Source: Gemmatimonadaceae bacterium (GTDB lineage Bacteria; Gemmatimonadota; Gemmatimonadetes; Gemmatimonadales; Gemmatimonadaceae). Taken from it: a stretch of DNA of 64,000 nucleotides. This document shows positions 1 to 7,009 of this stretch, in pieces. The notes beneath the pieces were generated by a model. That model did not search any database. It had not been told where the DNA came from and worked only from the letters and a program-made list of their open reading frames with translations. Position 1 is the stretch's first letter, and each line of letters begins with the position of its first letter. The position numbers and the translations under genes were made by a program. The DNA is taken from contig DATLTC010000060.1 of the NCBI GenBank assembly GCA_035533755.1, positions 62,001-126,000 of the forward strand, read 5' to 3'.

Positions 1-1101
1 CCTGGCGTGGTGAACGTCGCGCTCACGCGCGCCGCGAGCCCGCACGGCCTGCACTACGCGCCCGATCCGTCCAGCCAGGCGGCGTGCACGATCGGGGGCA
101 ACGTGGCCGAGAACGCCGGCGGTCCGCACTGCCTCAAGTACGGCGTGACCACCAACCACGTCGTGGCGCTCACCGTGGTGCTGGCCGACGGACGGATCGT
201 GCACCTCGGCAACGCCGACGGGGAAGCCGACGGCTACGACCTGGTCGGGGCGTTCGTGGGATCGGAGGGATGCTTCGGCGTCGCGCTCGACATCACCGTG
301 CGCCTCACGCCCGACCCCGAAGCGGTGCGCACGCTGCTCGTCGACTTCACGAGCCTCGACGCCGCGGCACGCGCGGTGTCGGCGATCGTCGCGAGCGGGA
401 TCGTGCCCGCCGCCCTCGAGATGCTCGACGCGCCCACCATCCGGATGGTCGAGGCGTCGATCTACGCCGCCGGCTATCCGGTGGACGCCGCCGCCGTGCT
501 GCTCATCGAACTCGACGGCGCGCTGGCCGGTCTCGAAGCCGACGTGACGGCGGTGGACGCGATGTGCCGCGCCGAGGGCGCGCGCGCGGTGCGCATTGCC
601 CGCGACGAGCCCGAGCGCGCGCGCCTCTGGCAGGGACGCAAGAAGGCGTTCGGCGCGATGGGCCGGTTGTCGCCCCACCTCGTGGTGCAGGACGCGGTGG
701 TGCCGCGCACGCAGCTGCCGCGGGTGCTGGCGGAGATCCAGGCGATCGCGATCCGCCGGCGGGTGACGGTGTGCAACGTGTTCCACGCCGGCGACGGCAA
801 CGTGCACCCCAACGTGGCCTACAACGCCAACGACCCCGACGAGACGGCCCGGGTGCACGCGGCGATGCGGGACATCATGCAGGCGTGCATCGCGGCTGGC
901 GGCACGATCACCGGCGAACACGGCGTGGGCCTCGACAAGCTGCCCTACATGGACGCGATCTTCTCCGCCGAGTCGCTGCGCGCGATGTGCGATCTGCGCG
1001 ACGTGTGGGATCCGGCGCGGCGCCTGAATCCGGGCAAGGTGGTGCCCGTGCACAGTTGCCGTGAATGGCACGCGGCGCCGAACGCGCGAGGCGGACGGTG
1101 A
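1..1101 (+). CDS. glcD: Glycolate oxidase subunit GlcD (FAD-linked), 5' truncated
   Basis: FAD-binding catalytic subunit of glycolate oxidase, oxidising glycolate (or a related 2-hydroxy acid such as D-lactate) to the keto acid. The frame is open from the first base, so the start and roughly the first 110-130 residues lie outside the window. Visible are the FAD-binding stretch with ACTIGGNVAENAGG and the C-terminal FAD-oxidase domain with HAGDGNVHPN and GEHGVGLDK, both typical of GlcD and D-lactate dehydrogenases. The stop overlaps the glcE start, and glcE and glcF follow, which favours glycolate oxidase over a lone D-lactate dehydrogenase. The substrate cannot be fixed from sequence. Confidence 0.93.
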   Translation, partial: PGVVNVALTRAASPHGLHYAPDPSSQAACTIGGNVAENAGGPHCLKYGVTTNHVVALTVVLADGRIVHLGNADGEADGYDLVGAFVGSEGCFGVALDITVRLTPDPEAVRTLLVDFTSLDAAARAVSAIVASGIVPAALEMLDAPTIRMVEASIYAAGYPVDAAAVLLIELDGALAGLEADVTAVDAMCRAEGARAVRIARDEPERARLWQGRKKAFGAMGRLSPHLVVQDAVVPRTQLPRVLAEIQAIAIRRRVTVCNVFHAGDGNVHPNVAYNANDPDETARVHAAMRDIMQACIAAGGTITGEHGVGLDKLPYMDAIFSAESLRAMCDLRDVWDPARRLNPGKVVPVHSCREWHAAPNARGGR

Positions 1102-2246
1102 CCGCGGCCACGCGCGACATTGCCGCGCGCGTGCGCGAAGCCGCCGCCGCGGGCACGCGGCTGCGCGTGACCGGGCGCGGCACCTGGTCCGCCGCCAATC
1201 GGCCGGTGATGGCCGACGCCCTGCTCTCGGTTGCCGAGTGCGCCGGGATCGTGGACTACGTGCCGGGCGACCTCACGCTCACGGCCCGCGCGGGCACGCC
1301 GCTCGCCGACATCGCGCGGGCCACGCGCGCCCACGGCCAGTGGCTGGCGCTCGATCCCTATGGCGGCGACGCGGGAAGCATCGGCGCCACCGTGGCCACG
1401 GCGTCGGCGGGGCCGCACGCCACGGCGTTCGGCACGCCGCGCGATCTGCTGCTCGGCGTCGAGTTCGTCACCGGCGCGGGCGACATCGTGCGCGGCGGCG
1501 GGCGCGTGGTGAAGAACGTGGCGGGCTTCGACCTCGTGCGCCTGACGGCGGGCGCGTGGGGAACGCTGGGCGTGATTACCGAGGTCACGGTGCGGCTGCG
1601 CGCCCTGCCCGAAACGCACGAGACGCTCGCGCTGGGCGCCGCCGACGACCCGGCGGCGCTCGATGCGCTCGCCACCGGATTGCGCGCGCTCACCACCGTG
1701 CCATTCGCGTGCGAACTGGTGAGCGGCGCGTTGGCGGCTCGGCTCGGGCTGCCGGGAGCACCGGCGCTCATGGTGCGCATTGCTGGCAACGCGGACTCGC
1801 TGCGCGCCCAGCGCGACGGGCTGGCGCGCCTCGGCGCCGGCGCCTTCCGGCCGGCGGACGACGCGGTGTGGTCCGCGCTGCGCGGCGCCGAGTCGCCCGA
1901 CTGCGCCGTGTGGCGGATGTCGCAGCGGCCGTCGCGGTTCGCGGCCACGTGGGGGGCGGCGCGACAGGCGGTGGCCCCACTCGACGGCGCGTGGATGCAC
2001 GGGAGCCCGCTGCGCGGCGTGGTGCGCTGCGTGGCGCCGGCAACGCTCACCGACCCGGAGGCCGTGCGTCGCGTGCGCCAGGCGCTGGCCGCGCCATTCG
2101 ACGGCATGCGCATCGGCGAGGTGTTGCCGGGCCCCGCGTGGTCGGCGCTTCGGCCGGCGGCAGCGGATCACCTGTCGCGCGGCATCCGCGCCGCGTTCGA
2201 CCCACGGCGCATCCTCAATCCGGGCATCATGGGAGACGTGGCATGA
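1098..2246 (+). CDS. glcE: Glycolate oxidase FAD-binding subunit GlcE
   Basis: Second flavin-binding subunit of the GlcDEF complex, about 382 residues. It carries the N-terminal FAD_binding_4 fold (about residues 20-170, including GTPLADIARATRAHGQWLA and GGRVVKNVAGFDLVRL) but a short, divergent C-terminal half, as expected for GlcE rather than GlcD. I chose the GTG at 1098 because it overlaps the glcD stop as GTGA and has a GAGG-like site just upstream. An in-frame ATG at 1065 would add 11 residues inside glcD and has no clear ribosome site. The gene ends in an ATGA overlap with glcF. Confidence 0.9.
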   Translation: MTAATRDIAARVREAAAAGTRLRVTGRGTWSAANRPVMADALLSVAECAGIVDYVPGDLTLTARAGTPLADIARATRAHGQWLALDPYGGDAGSIGATVATASAGPHATAFGTPRDLLLGVEFVTGAGDIVRGGGRVVKNVAGFDLVRLTAGAWGTLGVITEVTVRLRALPETHETLALGAADDPAALDALATGLRALTTVPFACELVSGALAARLGLPGAPALMVRIAGNADSLRAQRDGLARLGAGAFRPADDAVWSALRGAESPDCAVWRMSQRPSRFAATWGAARQAVAPLDGAWMHGSPLRGVVRCVAPATLTDPEAVRRVRQALAAPFDGMRIGEVLPGPAWSALRPAAADHLSRGIRAAFDPRRILNPGIMGDVA

Positions 2247-3577
2247 GCGGCGCCACCGGGTCGCCCCCCGCCTGCGCGCTTCCCGGCACACCACTGGCCG
2301 GCGCGCGCGCGGGGATCGACGCGTGCGTGCACTGCGGCTTCTGCCTGCAGAGCTGTCCCACGTATCTGGCGCTGGAGGACGAGAACGACAGCCCGCGCGG
2401 GCGCGTGGTGCTCATGCGCGGCCTGCTCGAGGGTACGCTGATGCCGCAGGACCCGGACGTGCGGTCGCATATCGACCGCTGCCTGGGCTGCCGCGCCTGC
2501 GAGACGGCGTGTCCGTCGGGCGTCCCCTATGGCGACCTGCTCGAGGCCACGCGCGCCACGCTCGTCGAGCAACGGCCGCTGCCACTCGCGGCGCGGGCGA
2601 TGCTGGCGGTGTTCGCGCGCCGCGCGCCGTTGCGCGCGGCGATGGGCATGGCGCGCGCGCTGCGGGCCACGCGCCTGGCGAGCCTCCTGTCGCGGCTTCC
2701 GGGGCGCGCGGGGTTCGCGTTCGCGATGCTCGACGCCACCCGCCGTCCGGTGGCCGCCCCGGCGTATCCCGTTCCGGCCAGCGACGCCCGCGGCACGGTG
2801 GCGTTGCTCGACGGATGCGTGATGGAGGGGCTGTTTGCCGGGACCAATCGCGCCACGGCGCGCGTGCTCGCGGTGAACGGTTTCGGCGTGGTGCCGGCGC
2901 CGGGCCAGCAGTGTTGCGGCGCGCTGCACGCCCACGCCGGCGATCTGGCCGGCGCGCGCGCGCTGGCCCGCGCCAACATCACCGCCTTCGAGCGCGCGGG
3001 GACCGACCTCGTGGCCGTCAACTCGGCCGGATGCGGCGCGATGTGCAAGTCGTACGGCCATCTGCTGGCCGACGATCCGGAATGGGCGGCTCGGGCGGCG
3101 GCGATGGCCGCGCGCGTGCGCGACGTGAGCGAGCTGCTGGCCGAGGCGGGGCCCACGACGGCCCGGGGCGCGGCGCGGCGCGTGACCTACGACGCGCCCT
3201 GTCATCTGCTGCACGCGCAGCGGGTGAGCGATCCGCCGCGCCGCGTGTTGGCTGCGGTGGGCGGATTGGACGTGGTGCCGCTGGCCGACGCCGACCAGTG
3301 CTGCGGCGGCGCCGGCATGTACGGTCTCCTCGAGCCGGCGATCTCGGCGGCCGTGCTCGCCCCCAAGCTGCGCAACATCTCGGATACGGGGGCGGCCTAC
3401 GTGGCCACCGGAAATCCCGGATGCCTGATGCAGATCGGCGCCGGGATGAAGCGCGCCGGGATGTCGGCGCGGGCCATTCACCCCGTGGACCTGCTCGACG
3501 CGGCGTACGCGGCCGACGTGGCGGTCGGCGGCGCGCGGGTGTTACTTACGAGTCATGCTCGACGCCCTGCTTCTTGA
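2243..3577 (+). CDS. glcF: Glycolate oxidase iron-sulfur subunit GlcF
   Basis: Electron-transfer subunit of glycolate oxidase, 444 residues. Two ferredoxin-type 4Fe-4S motifs lie near the N-terminus (CVHCGFCLQSCP and CLGCRACETACP, about residues 30-95). Two CCG domains follow, seen at QQCCGALHAHAGD and DQCCGGAGMYG, as in heterodisulfide-reductase-type subunits. It starts at an ATG whose ATGA overlaps the glcE stop, so translation is probably coupled. The last 23 bases overlap the next gene. The fused-cluster layout matches GlcF and lactate-utilisation LutA-like proteins; the glcD-glcE context decides for GlcF. Confidence 0.93.
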   Translation: MSGATGSPPACALPGTPLAGARAGIDACVHCGFCLQSCPTYLALEDENDSPRGRVVLMRGLLEGTLMPQDPDVRSHIDRCLGCRACETACPSGVPYGDLLEATRATLVEQRPLPLAARAMLAVFARRAPLRAAMGMARALRATRLASLLSRLPGRAGFAFAMLDATRRPVAAPAYPVPASDARGTVALLDGCVMEGLFAGTNRATARVLAVNGFGVVPAPGQQCCGALHAHAGDLAGARALARANITAFERAGTDLVAVNSAGCGAMCKSYGHLLADDPEWAARAAAMAARVRDVSELLAEAGPTTARGAARRVTYDAPCHLLHAQRVSDPPRRVLAAVGGLDVVPLADADQCCGGAGMYGLLEPAISAAVLAPKLRNISDTGAAYVATGNPGCLMQIGAGMKRAGMSARAIHPVDLLDAAYAADVAVGGARVLLTSHARRPAS

Positions 3578-4244
3578 ATTGGAGGGGGTTGTGGTCGAAA
3601 CGCGCGCCGCTCGTTTCGACGCTCTCTCCCGCGCGCTGGCCGACGAAGGGGTGGTGGCGCTGCCCCCCGGCGCATCCGACGTGGTGCTCGGCGTTCCCTC
3701 TCGCACCGCGGCGGCGGTGGCCGTGAAACTGATGGGGCTCACGCGCGACCCCACCGCGCTCGACCTGATCAGCCTGCGCGCCGAGCGGTATTTCACCGAG
3801 CGCGCGAGCCGCGGGATCACGCTGCGCGAAGGCGCGCGGGTGATGATCACGATCGCCCAGGCACGGTCGCGCCTGGCGCTGGTGACGCGCGCCAGCCGGT
3901 CCACGGTGGACTTCGTGCTCGGGCTGTCGGGGTTGCACGACGCGTTCGAGGTGATCGTGTGCGCCGACGACGTGCTGGACAACAAGCCGGCGCCGGAGAG
4001 CTACGCGCGCGCGCTGGCGCGTCTCCAGAGTCGCCGCCCGCTGGCGCGCGACCGCGTGCTGGCCCTCGAGGACGCGCTGCCCGGCATCCTCGCGGCGCGG
4101 GCCGCGGGCGTGCGTTGCCTCGCGGTGGGCGACGTGCCGGCCCATCAGGCCGTGGAGGCGGACGGACTCGTGCCGTCGCTGGCCGACGCCGGCCACGACG
4201 TGCTCTCCGAACTCGAACGGTGGGCGCACGAGGCGGCCTCGTGA
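3555..4244 (+). CDS. HAD-superfamily hydrolase homologue with Glu in place of the Asp nucleophile
   Basis: A 229-residue protein of the phosphoglycolate phosphatase/beta-phosphoglucomutase HAD class. Motif II (LVTRAS), the motif III lysine (NKPAPESYARAL) and motif IV (LALEDALPGILAARAAGV) are present. Motif I, normally DxDG, reads LLLELEGVVVET, so both aspartates (residues 8 and 10) are glutamates. The first is the phosphoryl-accepting nucleophile in known HAD phosphatases, so activity may be lost or altered. It overlaps the end of glcF by 23 bases and the next gene by GTGA. Placement after glcDEF would suit a phosphatase making glycolate from 2-phosphoglycolate; that role is inference and sits uneasily with the altered motif. 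Confidence 0.85.
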   Translation: MLDALLLELEGVVVETRAARFDALSRALADEGVVALPPGASDVVLGVPSRTAAAVAVKLMGLTRDPTALDLISLRAERYFTERASRGITLREGARVMITIAQARSRLALVTRASRSTVDFVLGLSGLHDAFEVIVCADDVLDNKPAPESYARALARLQSRRPLARDRVLALEDALPGILAARAAGVRCLAVGDVPAHQAVEADGLVPSLADAGHDVLSELERWAHEAAS

Positions 4245-5320
4245 GCGAACTCGTGGCCGGAACGATCACGCCCGCCGCGCCGTCATACGCCACGATCGCC
4301 GGCGCGAACGTGGTGATGGCCTACACGAACGCGGCCGCCGAATACGGCGCGCTGCGGCAGCGCGCCGTGGTCGTGGACCGCAGCCATCGCGTGCGGCTGC
4401 GCGTGAGCGGCGCCAAGGCCGCCGAGATGATCGCCGGTCTCGTGACCAACGACACGCAGGCGCTGCAGCCCGGACAGGGGCAGTACGCGGCAGCGCTGTC
4501 GCCCAAGGGAAAGATCATCGCCGACGTGCGGATCTTCGTGGACGAGGGGAGCGTGCTCACCGACACGGGGCCGCGGGCGGGCGAGGGATGGCGCGAGATG
4601 ATCCGGAAGTACGTGAATCCGCGGCTCGCGCCGCATGCCGACGAGACCGCCGGCCTGCGCACGATCGGCGTGTACGGGCCCACGGCGCGCCACGTGGTGG
4701 AGGCGATGACGGGCGTGAACAGCAGCGCGCTCGCCCTGCTCCCGCCGTACGCGCACGTTCGCGCGATGGTGGACGGCGTGCCGGTGCTGGTGGCGCGCAC
4801 CCCGGAGCTCGCCGCGGACGGGTACGAACTGTTCGCGCCCACGCCGGCGTTCGCGGCGCTCTGGCAACGCGCCACCAAGGCCGGCGCGACGGCGTGCGGC
4901 CTGGCGGCGTGGGAGATCGCGCGCGTCGAGGCCGGGCGCCCCGAGTGGGGGCTCGACATGGACGACACGACGCTGGTCCAGGAAGCGAACCTCGACGAGC
5001 TGCACGCGATCAGCTACACCAAGGGTTGCTACGTGGGACAGGAGATCGTGGCCCGGGTGCACTTCAAGGGCCACGTGAACCGGCATCTGCGCGGGCTGCG
5101 CGCGCCCGGCGCGGGGGGGGCGCCGAGCGGCGCCGTGCTAGTGGACGACGCGGGCAAGGAGGTGGGCGACGTGCGAACGTCGGTCACGTCGCCGCGCCTG
5201 GGCGCGATCGCGCTGGGCATGGTGCGGCGCGAGATCGAACCGGGCACGACGCTCACCGCCCGGTGGGACGGCGGCGAAGGGCGCGTGGACGTGTGCGCCC
5301 TCCCTTTCGCCGGCGAATAA
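4241..5320 (+). CDS. ygfZ: YgfZ/GcvT-family folate-binding protein
   Basis: A 359-residue member of the folate-binding YgfZ/GcvT-like family; E. coli YgfZ helps build and repair Fe-S clusters with tetrahydrofolate. The family signature KGCYVGQE is present around residues 261-268 with Cys263, and the N-terminal half shows the GcvT-like fold (VVDRSHRVRLRVSG, GLVTNDTQAL, SPKGKIIADVRIF). The start is the GTG at 4241, overlapping the upstream stop as GTGA. The longer upstream reading frame only shadows the HAD gene. Co-transcription with the Fe-S protein GlcF would suit a cluster-maintenance role, an inference from position. Confidence 0.9.
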   Translation: MSELVAGTITPAAPSYATIAGANVVMAYTNAAAEYGALRQRAVVVDRSHRVRLRVSGAKAAEMIAGLVTNDTQALQPGQGQYAAALSPKGKIIADVRIFVDEGSVLTDTGPRAGEGWREMIRKYVNPRLAPHADETAGLRTIGVYGPTARHVVEAMTGVNSSALALLPPYAHVRAMVDGVPVLVARTPELAADGYELFAPTPAFAALWQRATKAGATACGLAAWEIARVEAGRPEWGLDMDDTTLVQEANLDELHAISYTKGCYVGQEIVARVHFKGHVNRHLRGLRAPGAGGAPSGAVLVDDAGKEVGDVRTSVTSPRLGAIALGMVRREIEPGTTLTARWDGGEGRVDVCALPFAGE

Positions 5321-6336
5321 TGCGCGCGCTCGTCACCGGCGCCACCGGGATGGTGGGCTGGCACATCGTCGAGCGCCTGCAGGCCGACGGGTGGACGGTG
5401 CGCGCCCTGGTGCGCGACCCGTCGCGGGCGCAGGAGCTGGCCGCGCTCGGCGTGGAGCTCCGCCGCGGCGACGTGCTCGACCAACCGTCGTTCGCCGCCG
5501 CGGCCGTGGGGTGCGACGTGATCTTCCACGCCGCGGCCGAGATCATGACCCGCGGCTGGGAAGCGTATCGCACGGTGAATGTGGACGGCACCCGCAACGC
5601 GATCTCGGCGGCGGCCTCGGCGGGCGCGCGCCTGATGCAGGTGAGCAGCGTGGCCGTGTACGGATCGGAAACGCGGTACCTGGGCGAGCGGCAGGGCACG
5701 AAGACGAGCGAGGATCTACCCCTGCTGCCGCTGCACGAGCGCGCGTACTACGCGCGCTCCAAGCGGGAGTCCGAGGAGTTGGTGATGGCGGCGCACCGCG
5801 AGGGGCGCATCTGGGCCACGGCGATTCGCCCCGACGTGGTGTACGGACGACGCGACCGGCAGTTCGTGCCGCGGCTCGCGCCGCTGCTGCGGTTCGGTGT
5901 CGTGCCGTTGATCGCCGGCGGGCGGAGCACACTCGCCGTGGTGCACGCGGCGAACGTGGCCGACGGCGCGGTGCGCGCGGCCACGAGCGACGTGGCCGGC
6001 GGGCGGGCCTACAATCTGGCCAACGACTATGACGTGACGGTGCGCGAGTTCTTCGCGTACGGCGCGCGCGGCCTCGGGCGCACGGCGCACTTCGTCCCGA
6101 TTCCGCTCGGGATGGCGCACGGCGCGCTGCGCGCCGCCAAGACGGGCGTGCGGGCCCTGTCGCTGGGACGGCTGCGGGTGGGCGGCGCGACGGCGGTGGA
6201 TTTTCTCACCCGCGACAATCCGTTCACGTCGGAGCGCGCCCGGCGGGAACTCGGGTGGACCCCCGCCGTGCGCCCGGCCGACGGCGTGCGCGACGCCTTC
6301 GCCTGGTGGCGCGCGCGGTCACGGGATGCGCGGTAA
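5320..6336 (+). CDS. NAD(P)-dependent sugar/steroid epimerase-type SDR
   Basis: A 338-residue extended short-chain dehydrogenase/reductase. The Rossmann motif GATGMVG is at residues 7-13, and the catalytic tyrosine-lysine pair appears in YYARSKRESEELV (YxxxK). The family includes nucleotide-sugar epimerases, dihydroflavonol reductases and hydroxysteroid dehydrogenases; the substrate cannot be assigned. The ATG shares its A with the upstream TAA (TAATG), so it is the last coupled gene of the operon. A strong hairpin follows six bases after its stop. Confidence 0.88.
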   Translation: MRALVTGATGMVGWHIVERLQADGWTVRALVRDPSRAQELAALGVELRRGDVLDQPSFAAAAVGCDVIFHAAAEIMTRGWEAYRTVNVDGTRNAISAAASAGARLMQVSSVAVYGSETRYLGERQGTKTSEDLPLLPLHERAYYARSKRESEELVMAAHREGRIWATAIRPDVVYGRRDRQFVPRLAPLLRFGVVPLIAGGRSTLAVVHAANVADGAVRAATSDVAGGRAYNLANDYDVTVREFFAYGARGLGRTAHFVPIPLGMAHGALRAAKTGVRALSLGRLRVGGATAVDFLTRDNPFTSERARRELGWTPAVRPADGVRDAFAWWRARSRDAR

Positions 6337-6341
6337 CGCAA

Positions 6342-6369
6342 ACGGGCGCGACCTTGCGGTCGCGCCCGT
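6342..6369. terminator. Hairpin terminator between convergent genes
   Basis: A perfect 12-bp inverted repeat (arms 6342-6353 and 6358-6369) with a TTGC loop separates the epimerase gene from the reverse-strand lipoprotein gene. No long T run follows on either strand, but position and symmetry suit a bidirectional terminator. Confidence 0.75.
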
Positions 6370-6394
6370 TCGGCGGTCTTGAAATACCCTGCAG

Positions 6395-6646
6395 TTACGG
6401 CTTCTTGACCGGAACGGCCTTCTTCGTCGTCGTCGACGTGGTCGTGGTCGTGGTCGTCGTCTTCGTCGAGTCCTTCTTCACCGTCGTGTCCTTCTTGGTC
6501 GAGTCCATGTTCATCGCCGACGAATCGGCGGGCGCAGCCGCCGGAGCAGCGGCGGGCGCCGCGGCAGCCGTGTCAGCGGCGGGTTTGGACTGCGACGAGC
6601 ATGCGGCAACCGCGAATACAGCGGCAACGAGGGCCAAGCGCTTCAT
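6395..6646 (-). CDS. Small low-complexity lipoprotein
   Basis: An 83-residue predicted lipoprotein. The signal peptide starts MKRLALVAAVFAVAAC, with the lipobox cysteine at residue 16. An Ala/Pro-rich stretch, a Met-Asn-Met patch and a Lys/Thr-rich tail with a run of threonines follow. The ATG at 6646 was chosen over a frame start 18 codons upstream because AGGAG stands seven bases before it and the signal peptide begins there. No domain is recognised; it is probably anchored in the outer membrane or periplasm. The basic tail could contact the envelope or peptidoglycan, which is a guess. A promoter candidate lies about 90-115 bases upstream. Confidence 0.72.
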   Translation of the reverse strand: MKRLALVAAVFAVAACSSQSKPAADTAAAAPAAAPAAAPADSSAMNMDSTKKDTTVKKDSTKTTTTTTTTSTTTKKAVPVKKP

Positions 6647-7009
6647 GGAAATCTCCTGGGAAAATCGGGGGTGGCTGAGAGCCGCGTAGCACCGCTGCAC
6701 ACAACGGAAGGTGCCCGAGCATCTGCGGCACGTAACTTACCGACCCGGGCGTAGGTGTCAAGAGTCACAATCTGCGCCAAGTGCGTGTGGCGCAACAGCT
6801 TCCTCCACCACCCGACGATGCGCCGGAGCGCGTGCTCGCCAATTGCATGGGAGCGCAATGTCTTGAGGCGTGGTACGGTAACTCGTTTGTTTGAAATCGA
6901 TTACCTACACTAGGAAACCTTAACCAGCGGCGGGAATGTGCGCCGCGACCGGCGTTGCGCCGCCAACCAGCGCGCCTAGGTTAGGAACCCACGCCCGCGA
7001 CGAGACCAG
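6647..7009. other. Intergenic region between divergent genes
   Basis: This 363-base gap separates the reverse lipoprotein gene from the forward molybdopterin oxidoreductase. It contains the lipoprotein promoter candidate. A less G+C-rich patch at 6880-6925 with TACACT could hold the -10 of the forward gene, but no convincing -35 stands at the right distance. I see no further gene or RNA. Confidence 0.5.
6734..6761 (-). promoter_or_regulatory. Candidate sigma-70 promoter for the small lipoprotein
   Basis: On the reverse strand a perfect TTGACA (6756-6761) is followed after 16 bases by TAAGTT (6734-6739). It points at the lipoprotein gene and would give a 5' leader of about 80 bases. The -10 element is only a 3 of 6 match. 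Confidence 0.5.

Noticed and set aside
6342-6369. Mobile-element terminal repeat
   Set aside because: The symmetric arms are better explained as a terminator between convergent genes; no transposase or target duplication is nearby.
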